Shown piece by piece: positions 17,527 through 25,861 of a stretch of DNA of 64,000 nt. A program made the position numbers and the translations under genes. Every line of letters starts with the position of its first letter. Position 1 is the stretch's first letter. The notes beneath the pieces were generated by a model. That model worked only from the letters and a program-made list of their open reading frames with translations, was not told the DNA's origin and did not search any database. Source of the stretch: Clostridiales bacterium (lineage in GTDB: Bacteria; Bacillota; Clostridia; Saccharofermentanales; Saccharofermentanaceae); the NCBI GenBank assembly GCA_017529925.1, contig JAFXMZ010000017.1, forward strand, positions 1 through 64,000. Reading direction: 5' to 3'.

Positions 17527-19119
17527 TTATGCTCCCGTGGATGACTGCCTTGCGCCGCCGAGCATCTTCTCGGCTTCGATGAGTTCCCTGGTGACATCCG
17601 ATCCGGGATTCTTCATGACTTCTCCCGTAAGGCCTTCCTCTACTATCCTTCCCTTGCTCATTACGATAACGCGCTTACACATGGCACGCACTATCCTCAT
17701 ATTGTGCGAGATAAGGATTATCGCGGTCTTCCGCTCCCTGTTGATCTTTGCGATGAGCTTCAGTATCGATGCTGCAAGAACTGCATCCAGCGACGAGAAC
17801 GGTTCATCCGCTATTATCAGCGACGGCTCGAGAACGAGGCACATCGCGATCGCTACCCTCTGTCTCTGTCCGCCCGAAAGCTGCGACGGATATCTTCCCA
17901 GATGTTTCTGCTCAAGTCCGACATCCTCGAGTACGCGCCTTATGACCTTATCCTGTTCTTCAGGGCTGAGCTTCGAGCCCGAAGCGATAAGCGGCTCCCT
18001 CAGATGCCACCTGACATTATGCGAAGGATTGAGGCATGAACCGGGATCCTGGAAGACCACTCCAAGTCCCATTCCCTCCTTCATCCTGATCTCTCCGTCT
18101 GTCGGCTTCATGAGCCCGCAGATCGTTTTTGCAAGTGTTGTCTTGCCGCATCCGGAGGATCCGATAACACCGATTATCTCGTTAGGATACACATCGAAAG
18201 AGATCTCCTTAAGAGTCTTCGTCCTGGCCTTGCGCGAAAGTATACCGGAAGAATAACCCGCGACAAGATCCTTCACGTTGAGGATAGGACTTCCGGAATA
18301 ATCGACCGAAGGCATGTCCAGGAGCAGCTCGGACGGATCGAGCCTTGACTTGGCGAGCATCTCCGCTATGAAGGCATTATTCGTACCGGTGAGCATCTCC
18401 TCTGTATTGTCCGTCGCGACTATCTTTCCGTCCTTCATTACCATCACGCGGTCACAGAAGTTGCGTACGACATAAAGATCGTGCGATATGAACAGGATGG
18501 TCATATTCAGTTTTTCACGAAGCGACTTCAGGAGCTTCAGTATCGACATGGTCGTAACCGAATCGAGAGATGAAGTCGGTTCGTCGGCAATGAGGAGCCT
18601 GGGATGAAGGAGTGCCGCCCCTGCGATCAGGACACGCTGGCGCTGTCCGCCCGAGATCTGATGGGGATACCTCTTATAGACACCCTCGGGATCGATGAAA
18701 CCGACTGTCTTCAGCATCTCTATGATCCTGTCTTTTCTTTCCCTGACGGGGATATTCCTGATCTGAAGGACTTCATCGAGGTTCCTTCCGATCGTCTGCA
18801 GGGGATCGAGTGCCGTCATCGGATCCTGAAAGATCATTCCTATCTTATCGCCGAGGAGCAGCCTCCTGTCCTTCGGCTTCATCTTTGTTATATCCTCACC
18901 GTCGAAAAGGATCTGTCCGCCTTCGACAGAAGCCGTCTCGGGAAGCAGGTCTGCGACCGACAGTGCGGTCATGCTCTTTCCCGATCCGGAATTGCCGATA
19001 AGCCCGATGATCTCGCCGTCCCTGATATTGAACGAGACATCATCGAGAACCTTTACCGCGGATGATCTTTTCGACGGGAATGAAAGCGACAGTCCTCTGA
19101 CTTCAAGTATATTCTTCAT
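17527..19119 (-). CDS. Fused double ATPase of a peptide/nickel ABC importer (DppD-DppF type)
   Basis: One 530-aa chain contains both nucleotide-binding domains. The first (about 1-260) has Walker A GNSGSGKS, signature ISGGQRQR and Walker B LLIADEP. The second (about 275-525) has GSSGCGKT, LSGGQRQR and LIIADEP. In most importers of this family these are two proteins. The start overlaps the stop of the upstream permease by four bases (ATGA). Confidence 0.93.
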   Translation of the reverse strand: MKNILEVRGLSLSFPSKRSSAVKVLDDVSFNIRDGEIIGLIGNSGSGKSMTALSVADLLPETASVEGGQILFDGEDITKMKPKDRRLLLGDKIGMIFQDPMTALDPLQTIGRNLDEVLQIRNIPVRERKDRIIEMLKTVGFIDPEGVYKRYPHQISGGQRQRVLIAGAALLHPRLLIADEPTSSLDSVTTMSILKLLKSLREKLNMTILFISHDLYVVRNFCDRVMVMKDGKIVATDNTEEMLTGTNNAFIAEMLAKSRLDPSELLLDMPSVDYSGSPILNVKDLVAGYSSGILSRKARTKTLKEISFDVYPNEIIGVIGSSGCGKTTLAKTICGLMKPTDGEIRMKEGMGLGVVFQDPGSCLNPSHNVRWHLREPLIASGSKLSPEEQDKVIRRVLEDVGLEQKHLGRYPSQLSGGQRQRVAIAMCLVLEPSLIIADEPFSSLDAVLAASILKLIAKINRERKTAIILISHNMRIVRAMCKRVIVMSKGRIVEEGLTGEVMKNPGSDVTRELIEAEKMLGGARQSSTGA

Positions 19120-19946
19120 CGCGACTCACCTCCCAGGGAGATCCTTATCCCTTCAGACAGGAAGTAGAGTCCGAGTATATAGCACACCAGCATGAGCGAC
19201 GGAAATATGATCATCCACGGATAGTGCATCATATAGCTCTGCGCATCAGCGAGCATCTTTCCGTAACTGGCGTCAGGCGGCTGAACACCGAGTCCGAGAT
19301 AGCTCATCCCCGACTCGAAAAGTGTCATGTTGGCAAGTCCGATTACAGTCGCGGGAAGGAGCTGCGGCATGAGATTCGGGAAGATATGGACTGCCATGAT
19401 CCTCGAAGGCCTGACCTTGAGGACCTTGGCATGCATGATATATTCCTGCGACAGAAGACCTATGGTCCCTGTCCTTGCGACCCTCGCGAAAGTCGGCGCG
19501 AACACGACTCCGAGTGCAATGACGACATTAAAGAGCGACGGACCGAAAACGGCCACGGCTACGAGTGCAAGAAGGATACCCGGGAAGCACATGATGCTGT
19601 TTGAAAACAGCATTATGATACGGTCGCAGAATCCTCCGAAGTAGCCTGCAAGAAGGCCCGTGATCACGCCTGCGGTAAATGCGATGAGCACGCCCGTTAC
19701 TGAGATCAGCAGTGTATATTTCGACGCGGCAAGACATCTTGCAAAGACATCTCTTCCCATGTTGTCGGTTCCCATGAGATGCGCTGCAGAGGGGCCCTGC
19801 AGTTTCTCTGCCGCAGATGTCGCATTAGGAGACGGCGCTATCCCGGTAAGCGACAGGATAAATGCCAGTATCACGATCCCGAGAAGGACCGCACCTGTTA
19901 CATAGTATGCTCTCGAGGGAGATCTGTATGTCTTTGATGCCGTCAT
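19116..19946 (-). CDS. Peptide/nickel-type ABC permease (DppC-like)
   Basis: This is a 276-aa inner permease with an N-terminal helix, the family motif GTDNMGRDVFARCL, and a five-helix transmembrane core with the EAA-type loop (GLANMTLFESGMSYLGLG). It overlaps both neighbours by four bases and pairs with the DppB-like permease. Confidence 0.93.
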   Translation of the reverse strand: MTASKTYRSPSRAYYVTGAVLLGIVILAFILSLTGIAPSPNATSAAEKLQGPSAAHLMGTDNMGRDVFARCLAASKYTLLISVTGVLIAFTAGVITGLLAGYFGGFCDRIIMLFSNSIMCFPGILLALVAVAVFGPSLFNVVIALGVVFAPTFARVARTGTIGLLSQEYIMHAKVLKVRPSRIMAVHIFPNLMPQLLPATVIGLANMTLFESGMSYLGLGVQPPDASYGKMLADAQSYMMHYPWMIIFPSLMLVCYILGLYFLSEGIRISLGGESR

Positions 19947-20923
19947 GGTCTTGCCCTCTCTGAAAGCCTTTGTCTCGGATCTATCATCGCAGCAGCGATA
20001 TCAGCGATAAAGTAGAGAACTACCGTGATCACCGCCAGATAGAGGACCATTCCCGAAAGAAGCGGGAAATCCCTGACGGAGATCGCGCGCAGAAGAAGCC
20101 TTCCGAGTCCCGGAAGATTAAAGACCTGCTCGACTATAAGGCTTCCTCCGAGTATGTCGGACAATACGAGCGATATAACGGTTATCGTTGATACGGATGA
20201 GTTCGGAAGCACGTGTCTTACCATGATCCTGACATCGGACAGACCGTGGCTCTTGGCCGTTTTTACATAGCCTGATGCCCTCTCCTCGATCATGGATGCA
20301 CGAAGGAACTTGAATGTCATCGCTATCTTCGGAAGTGCGATACACAGTGAAGGCAGCAGCATGCATGAAAGGAACTGTGCGAAGTCTTCGGACGGAGCAG
20401 CATATCTGCCTATCGAGATAAATCCGAAGAGATTGGCAAACAGTACGATCATGAGCAGCGATAAAACGAAAGGCGGTATCGCGAATATGACATGCCCGAA
20501 TACGGACAATATATGATCGAGAGCATGTCCCGGGCGCCTGGAACTGAGCATCGCCGCGGGATAAGAGATAACTATGACCATTATGAGAGCTATTGCGCTC
20601 ATTCCGAGAGTCACGGGAAGCCTTGATGATATAAGCTCGGAGACGGGCTTCCTGAAGGACACCGATTCGCCGAGATCGCCCGTAACGGCGCCCCTTATCC
20701 AGTCCCCGTATCTCTCGGCGACAGGCTTGTCGAGCCCTGTCTGTTTTCTGTAATTTTCCACCTGGGCTTCGGTGGCATTCGGCCCGAGGACGACCCTCGC
20801 GGTATCACCGGGGATTATCGAAAAAGCGGCAAAGGTAAAAAAAGAAACGACAAACAGAGTAAGGATCAGTTCAACGATCCTTACTCCGAAATAACCCGCC
20901 TTTCCGTTGATCAAACCTTCCAT
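19943..20923 (-). CDS. Peptide/nickel-type ABC permease (DppB-like)
   Basis: This is a 326-aa permease with an N-terminal helix, the DppB-type segment SIIPGDTARVVLGPNAT, and the EAA loop (LIVEQVFNLPGLGRLL). It is the first gene of the permease-permease-ATPase operon. The ATG at 20923 is chosen. A longer frame to 20998 would run through the pilin terminator. No Shine-Dalgarno precedes the ATG. An extended -10 box ends nine bases ahead, so the mRNA may be leaderless. Confidence 0.9.
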   Translation of the reverse strand: MEGLINGKAGYFGVRIVELILTLFVVSFFTFAAFSIIPGDTARVVLGPNATEAQVENYRKQTGLDKPVAERYGDWIRGAVTGDLGESVSFRKPVSELISSRLPVTLGMSAIALIMVIVISYPAAMLSSRRPGHALDHILSVFGHVIFAIPPFVLSLLMIVLFANLFGFISIGRYAAPSEDFAQFLSCMLLPSLCIALPKIAMTFKFLRASMIEERASGYVKTAKSHGLSDVRIMVRHVLPNSSVSTITVISLVLSDILGGSLIVEQVFNLPGLGRLLLRAISVRDFPLLSGMVLYLAVITVVLYFIADIAAAMIDPRQRLSERARP

Positions 20924-20932
20924 AGTTAATTG

Positions 20933-20941
20933 ATTATAACA
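20933..20941 (-). promoter_or_regulatory. Extended -10 promoter immediately before the DppB-like ATG
   Basis: TGTTATAAT on the minus strand is separated from the ATG by nine bases. Transcription should begin at or just before the start codon. It lies within 40 bases of the preceding terminator, so it is the only room for a promoter. Confidence 0.6.
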
Positions 20942-20967
20942 CGAGAGTCCAAGATTATCGCACGGAT

Positions 20968-20995
20968 ACAAAAGAGCCGCCCGGAGGCGACCCTT
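20968..20995 (-). terminator. Terminator after the pilin-like gene
   Basis: A nine-pair stem with G-T wobbles (20973-20981 with 20986-20994, CGGA loop) is followed on the minus strand by CTTTTGTATC. Confidence 0.75.
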
Positions 20996-21019
20996 CATAT
21001 ATCTTTAAGATGTGATATG

Positions 21020-21787
21020 TCAGCTTACCGTAACACCTGTCAGCTGGACATTGCTCAGTCCTGATCCGGAGAACTGCAGATATACTTCCGAGTTTCCGCT
21101 GAATCTCCATGAATCCGAATTCTTGTTGAGCGTTACCTTGAGCACGCCGTCACTTGCGGTAAAGGAATCTCCGCTTCCGTAGTTTCCGAAGTTGCCGGAG
21201 ACACTGGTTACTGATCCTGTATAAGTGTATGTCAGCGTAACCTTATCTCCGCCGGAAAGAGAGGATGCATCAAACTTGACCCAGTCCTGATGATTGTCGC
21301 TCCATCCATTTGTCCTTCTCGAGGATACCGAAGCAGTAGAACCGCCGCCTCCGCCGCCGTTGCTTCCGCCGCCGCCTCCGCCGCTGCTCGTGGGAGCCGT
21401 AGTCGGTGCCGTGGTTGTCGTCACGGTAGTCGGAGCAGTAGTCGGTGTTGTCGTTGTCGTTGTCGTGGGCGTTGTAGTCGTAGTAGTCGTGGGCGTCTCT
21501 GTGGGAGTCTCGGTAGGTGTGTCGGAAGGCGAACCTGTTACGTTATCAACGACTGCGCCGGTAGGCTCAAGGCCCTCGATCTGGGAATTCTTATCGATGA
21601 TAGCCCTGATGTCCTGCTGTGCCTGCATCTCAAAATCATGCTTGGCATATTTGTTTTTCACCTCTTTGGTGTCGTTGATCGATTCACTGATGCCTACGAT
21701 CGCAACAGCCGACAGGATGACGATCACGGCAACAACAAGAACGATCTCAACCAGAGTGAAACCCTTTTTGCTTTCGATCTTCTTCAT
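21020..21787 (-). CDS. Type IV pilin-like protein with a binding-module-like C-terminal domain
   Basis: The 255-aa protein opens with a class III prepilin leader: KKG|FTLVEIVLVVAVIVI, with Glu at position +5 and a hydrophobic assembly helix. Next come about 45 mixed residues, a Thr/Pro-rich stretch, two Gly runs, and a final beta-rich domain of about 95 aa (SWRFSG, VYLQFSG). That domain resembles the N-terminal domain of the GH5 cellulase at 228-2279. The layout suggests a pilus-displayed binding domain, perhaps for plant polysaccharide; this is inference. The ATG at 21787 has AGGAG eight bases ahead. No other pilus gene is in the window. It has its own promoter and terminator. Confidence 0.82.
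   Translation of the reverse strand: MKKIESKKGFTLVEIVLVVAVIVILSAVAIVGISESINDTKEVKNKYAKHDFEMQAQQDIRAIIDKNSQIEGLEPTGAVVDNVTGSPSDTPTETPTETPTTTTTTTPTTTTTTTPTTAPTTVTTTTAPTTAPTSSGGGGGGSNGGGGGGSTASVSSRRTNGWSDNHQDWVKFDASSLSGGDKVTLTYTYTGSVTSVSGNFGNYGSGDSFTASDGVLKVTLNKNSDSWRFSGNSEVYLQFSGSGLSNVQLTGVTVS
21400..21530 (-). repeat. Low-complexity Thr/Pro codon repeat in the pilin-like gene
   Basis: Short ACN-ACN-ACN...CCN units encode runs such as PTTTTTTTPTT. The near-repetitive DNA could expand or contract in frame. Confidence 0.7.
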
Positions 21788-21838
21788 ATTCACATCTCCT
21801 TATTCAAAAATCCTGCGGACCTGTAAAAAACTATCTTG

Positions 21839-21844
21839 ATTATA
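21839..21844 (-). promoter_or_regulatory. -10 box of the pilin-like gene
   Basis: TATAAT lies about 52 bases before the ATG. The -35 region (ATGAAT at 17 bp) is weak. Confidence 0.45.
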
Positions 21845-21920
21845 ATTCTTAGCCCGCGCCGATTCATTCACTTATGGCCCGTTTTTGTTTATATATTATT
21901 AAATTTCTATGAACTTGTGA

Positions 21921-23102
21921 TCAGACATCCGCTCCAAGACATCTCAGCACGTTGGAAAGATCCTGGACCGACGCCTTCTCAAGGCCATAGACAGCCGCTT
22001 CCTTCTTAACGTCTGACGCGATCTTCTCAATAGTCTGATCGTCGACTGATGGACAGACGGAATCGGGTGAATGCCTCCTGACGGTCATGCGCAGATAATT
22101 GACAAAGACATCTCCCGCCTGCTCATTCGATGTTCCGTTCGTACACAGATGGGCTTTGTGGGACAGTTCCGCCGCGCACTCTCCGTACAGCTTCGGCATC
22201 GTCTCTATCATAGCGGCGATGATCATCAGGTACAGTCCCCCGTCAGCCGTATGATACTTCTCGAAAAGGGCATTCATCAGCAGTTTCCCGTAGCCGAATC
22301 CTGTCATCCTCGATGCGAGCCCCGCATAGAATCCCCCGATGGAGTTCATCCTTCGAAGATAAGTATCTCCGGGATTGTTCCTCATCTTATCTATATTGGA
22401 TATTATGCCCAGACACGAATCGAGGGCGTTGGCTTTGTATTCCGGCGAAAAGGACGAATACGGTGATGCATAAGATTCGAATGCCAGGCCGAGCGACAGC
22501 ATGGAACTTGAAGCAGATTCCTTCATGTCCGTCCTCATGGAAACATCCATATCGATAACGGCTATCTGAGGTATCAGGTACGAACTGAAGGCTGTATGCC
22601 ATTTCCTTTCGGTGTCGTCATAGTATTCTGCAAATGCCGACGAAGCTGCATATGAATTGTCGGTCATGACGCAGCAAAGGACGGTCATGTCCCTCCTGAT
22701 GTTGTTGATACCGTCAAAATCTTCGGCGCTCCTGCCGTAATTGGCTGCAAGCGCGGCGATATACTTGCCGCAGTCGATCTCACTGCAGCCGCCTATCGCA
22801 ACGACCGTATCACAGTTGAATTCATTGAATACCCTTATCCCTCCACGGATATCCGTAAGGGTGAGGTGCTTTTCGCGGCGTGTATATGAGAAGAGCCTGA
22901 AGCCCTCCTCCTCATATTTCTTCTTAAACTCAGAGATTATCCTGTAGTTCTGGTATTTGGCATCACAAAGAAAGAGTATCCTCTTCGTTCCGAGGCTTCG
23001 AAGTTCCTCCGCGGTCATCGTTGCCGAGCCGTTGTCGAGGTACAGGCTCTGCGTCTCATAAGATGCTTCCGAGACGTATTTGTAGAAGCCGACCGATGCC
23101 AT
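21921..23102 (-). CDS. Iron-type alcohol dehydrogenase fold protein lacking metal ligands
   Basis: The 393-aa protein follows the group III (iron-dependent) alcohol dehydrogenase plan. The N-terminal half has the nucleotide-binding loop AIGGCSEIDCGKYIAA. The C-terminal half is helical. The metal site is not recognisable: the region normally GmDAltHxiE reads SLGLAFES, and the later paired His segments read GFGYGKLLMNAL and HTADGG. It is probably inactive as a normal dehydrogenase, or uses another cofactor. It starts one base after the thrH stop, so the two are coupled. Function unknown. Confidence 0.7.
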   Translation of the reverse strand: MASVGFYKYVSEASYETQSLYLDNGSATMTAEELRSLGTKRILFLCDAKYQNYRIISEFKKKYEEEGFRLFSYTRREKHLTLTDIRGGIRVFNEFNCDTVVAIGGCSEIDCGKYIAALAANYGRSAEDFDGINNIRRDMTVLCCVMTDNSYAASSAFAEYYDDTERKWHTAFSSYLIPQIAVIDMDVSMRTDMKESASSSMLSLGLAFESYASPYSSFSPEYKANALDSCLGIISNIDKMRNNPGDTYLRRMNSIGGFYAGLASRMTGFGYGKLLMNALFEKYHTADGGLYLMIIAAMIETMPKLYGECAAELSHKAHLCTNGTSNEQAGDVFVNYLRMTVRRHSPDSVCPSVDDQTIEKIASDVKKEAAVYGLEKASVQDLSNVLRCLGADV

Positions 23103-23103
23103 C

Positions 23104-23709
23104 TTAAGAATTAAGTTCGCTCTTTATCGCGGCAAGGAAATCATCGAACTCCTCGAAAGCCTGCAGATCGGGATTATCCTTCTTGATCTGCTCGGTGCTC
23201 CTGAAGAGGAATCCCGCGCGGCTTGCCCTGATCATGGCAAGATCATTATAACTGTCGCCTGCAGCAATGGTATCAAAACCTATCGACTGAAGTGCCTTTA
23301 CAGTGGACAGCTTGGAGTTCTCTATCCTCATCTTAAAGCCCGTGATCTCACCGTCGGGTGCGACTTCGAGCGTATTGCAGAAGAGGGACGGATAACCAAG
23401 TTTCTCCATGAGAGGCATCGCAAACTGCGTAAATGTATCGCTGATGATTATCACCTGTGTCTCACGGCGGAGCTCGTCAAGGAATTCCTTCGCTCCGGGA
23501 AGCGGATCGATCTTCGCGATCGTCGCCTGTATCTCCTTCAGGCCTAATCCGTGCTCCTTGAGGATCCCGAGCCTCCATCTCATGAGCTTGTCATAATCGG
23601 GCTCGTCTCTTGTCGTCCTCTTAAGTTCGGGTATCCCCGACTCTTCAGCAAACGCGATCCATATCTCGGGCACCAGTACCCCTTCCATATCAAGACAGAC
23701 TATATCCAT
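23104..23709 (-). CDS. thrH: ThrH-type HAD phosphatase / homoserine phosphotransferase
   Basis: This is a 201-aa HAD-superfamily enzyme matching Pseudomonas ThrH closely: CLDMEGVLVPEIWIAFAEE at the start, then TTRDEPDYDKLM, ISDTFTQF and AAGDSYNDLAM. ThrH dephosphorylates phosphoserine and can move the phosphate to homoserine. The second acidic residue of the usual DxD is Glu, as in ThrH. The ATG at 23709 follows GGAGG; the 17 codons further upstream are not in the family. It is coupled to the Fe-ADH-fold gene. Confidence 0.88.
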   Translation of the reverse strand: MDIVCLDMEGVLVPEIWIAFAEESGIPELKRTTRDEPDYDKLMRWRLGILKEHGLGLKEIQATIAKIDPLPGAKEFLDELRRETQVIIISDTFTQFAMPLMEKLGYPSLFCNTLEVAPDGEITGFKMRIENSKLSTVKALQSIGFDTIAAGDSYNDLAMIRASRAGFLFRSTEQIKKDNPDLQAFEEFDDFLAAIKSELNS

Positions 23710-23746
23710 TTTCGATACCTCCGAGTAAATAGAATAACATATGACA

Positions 23747-23771
23747 GCCCCGATGAACATATCCCCGGGGC
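23747..23771 (-). terminator. Hairpin between the serine hydrolase and thrH
   Basis: A GCCCCG / CGGGGC stem has a 13-nt loop and no strong T-run. It may be a weak terminator for the serine hydrolase. An extended -10 (TGTTATTCT, 23731-23739) for thrH follows. Confidence 0.4.
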
Positions 23772-23820
23772 ATCACTGCCCGTGGCGGTCCGCTTTCAGC
23801 GTTCCTGCCGGACTTTCGTC

Positions 23821-25833
23821 TCAGCCGAACTTCTCCTTCGCATCCGTGAGCGCCTTATATGCCCTCATCCTCGGATGATCCGGGTCGGTGATACCTTCCT
23901 CATCTATAACCCTTTCCGCATCGGCGATCATGTCAGAAAGAAGGCTTACGTAGAGATCGTGATCCGGGGCATCATTTATACCCATCTCGATGATCTCAGT
24001 GACGAAGCCGAGCGTAGCCGTAGTGTAAAAACCGCCCTTATACTTATTGAGGGTCTCATCCCCTTCAAGTATCCTGCTGTGAATCTTATTCGTCAGGAGA
24101 ACGATAACAAGATCCTCATCAGGATCTATGACAGTGAGCGTTCCCGTGAAGCCCTGGTGACCGAAGATATCCGTGCTGCTGACCGACCCGAAATACCAGT
24201 CACGTCCGTGATATGCCTCCCTCCACCAGCCGAGTCCGTAATCCGGATCATCCGCGCTCTTGGGCGATGTGAAAAGATCTATTACGTCTCTCGAGAAATA
24301 CATGTTTTCCCCGTAGCCGCCCGTAAGCATAACGGAAGCGAGGATGGCAAGATCCGTTGCGTTGGAGAAAAGGCCTGCGTGTCCGGAGACGCCCGCCATA
24401 CAGTAATATGCATTCGGATCATGGACCTCTCCTCTTACGACATCATCCCTGATCCCCGTATAGCGGACATGGCCGTCTCTCGAATTGCCCATCAGTTCCG
24501 TCGCCGCACACTGGTCCGGGGTGAAACCGTTTTCGAGAGGAGCATAGGTTATATGCGTAAGTCCCATCGGCTTCCAGAATACCTCCGAAAGGAATTCATC
24601 CATCCTCATTCCGGTTATCTCCTCGACACAGTAACAGAGGATCATATAATCAAGATCGGAATACATGGTCGCAGTTCCGGGTTCGTACATCAGCGGAGTC
24701 CGGAAGATCTGCGCGAGAGTCTCCTCTCTTGTCTTCTCGTCTGCGCCCGTTCCGGCATAAAGGACATTTCCGTTATCGGAATCAAAATCAAATGTCGCGT
24801 TGTCCCAGCGGTCGTTAAAATACTGCGGGCCTGAGGGAAAACCTGCCTGATGGCAGAGAAGATCCCTTACCGTAAGCGAAGCCTTCCACTCCCTGTTTGT
24901 CTCAAGAGATACCCCCTCGTAACCCTCATAATCTATCTCTATTGTATCGTCGGCAAACTGCTGCCCGAGGATATCCACGATCCTGTCATCAGGAGATATC
25001 ATCCCTCTGGTCATGAGATACTGTACTGCATAGTTGACGCTGTACATCTTGGTATTCGATGCAAGATCATATAACGTGTCTGTCGTAACGGCAGGCGCAT
25101 CGACAGCTTCGCCGTTCCTGTCATATGTCATCACATTTCCCCACGCGCCCTCGTAGATCAGTTTGCCGTCCTTTACCACAGCCAGCTGCGCGCTCGAAAA
25201 TCCGTTCTCGATATCCGATGAGATGATGCAGTCGATGAGCTTTATTGCCTCCTCCGAAAGACCGGCATCGGACAGCGTTCCGGGAATGACCGTGGGGTAT
25301 GCGATCCTTATGCCTACGGTTCCTTCCGTAATGTCACTTATCTGGAGGGAATTCAGACCGTTCACCGTAACAGAGGATATATCCGCCCTGTACTCCCCGC
25401 CTGCTTTCATTTCCGATGTATCTATCCTGTATCCGTTGATATACATCGAAAAACTTCCGCACGATCCGTCAGGCTTCACATATATCTCACCCTGACCGGA
25501 ATATGAATAGAAACCTATCCTGTTATTGACTGCATAAGAGGAACTGCGGCTGCCTTTCCAGTCGGGAAAACTGACATCGATCTGCCATTCGATATCGTCC
25601 CCGGACGAAGCCTCGGTAACAGTGACCGCGGGGGCATCCGCGGGTTCAACTGTCTCCTTCGTATCCTCAGTCTGTGAACTTTCTGTCAGTACGGTCTCCG
25701 AAACACTTCCGGTCTGTTCCTCTTCACTATTCACAGTATCTGAAGCCTTCTTCTCCGCAGAACATCCTGCATAAGACAGCATCATCACAGAAGCCGTCAG
25801 CAGTGCAGTCATCCTGATCAGTGTCTTTTTCAC
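23821..25833 (-). CDS. Serine hydrolase lipoprotein (class C beta-lactamase / esterase fold)
   Basis: This is a 670-aa exported lipoprotein. The lipobox is SYAGC, then an acidic linker and a beta-rich region of about 110 aa. The serine beta-lactamase/transpeptidase-like domain (about 200-590) has SxxK as SNTK, a Tyr motif YSDLDY and HQGFTGT in place of KTG. This pattern fits class C-like esterases and D-amino-acid peptidases; beta-lactam hydrolysis cannot be claimed. The GTG at 25833 was chosen because GGGAGG lies ahead and the signal peptide starts there. The open frame extends 17 codons further into the alpha/beta hydrolase gene. Confidence 0.8.
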   Translation of the reverse strand: MKKTLIRMTALLTASVMMLSYAGCSAEKKASDTVNSEEEQTGSVSETVLTESSQTEDTKETVEPADAPAVTVTEASSGDDIEWQIDVSFPDWKGSRSSSYAVNNRIGFYSYSGQGEIYVKPDGSCGSFSMYINGYRIDTSEMKAGGEYRADISSVTVNGLNSLQISDITEGTVGIRIAYPTVIPGTLSDAGLSEEAIKLIDCIISSDIENGFSSAQLAVVKDGKLIYEGAWGNVMTYDRNGEAVDAPAVTTDTLYDLASNTKMYSVNYAVQYLMTRGMISPDDRIVDILGQQFADDTIEIDYEGYEGVSLETNREWKASLTVRDLLCHQAGFPSGPQYFNDRWDNATFDFDSDNGNVLYAGTGADEKTREETLAQIFRTPLMYEPGTATMYSDLDYMILCYCVEEITGMRMDEFLSEVFWKPMGLTHITYAPLENGFTPDQCAATELMGNSRDGHVRYTGIRDDVVRGEVHDPNAYYCMAGVSGHAGLFSNATDLAILASVMLTGGYGENMYFSRDVIDLFTSPKSADDPDYGLGWWREAYHGRDWYFGSVSSTDIFGHQGFTGTLTVIDPDEDLVIVLLTNKIHSRILEGDETLNKYKGGFYTTATLGFVTEIIEMGINDAPDHDLYVSLLSDMIADAERVIDEEGITDPDHPRMRAYKALTDAKEKFG

Positions 25834-25861
25834 GTACTGTTCCTCCCTGCCCTTTGTTCCT

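Noticed and set aside
20924-20998. A longer N-terminus for the DppB-like permease starting at 20998
   Set aside because: The extra codons would lie within the pilin terminator and upstream of the -10 box, and have no ribosome site.
23821-25833. A beta-lactamase resistance gene
   Set aside because: The SxxK and HxG motifs fit many esterases and peptidases, and the protein is far longer than a beta-lactamase; no resistance role can be claimed.
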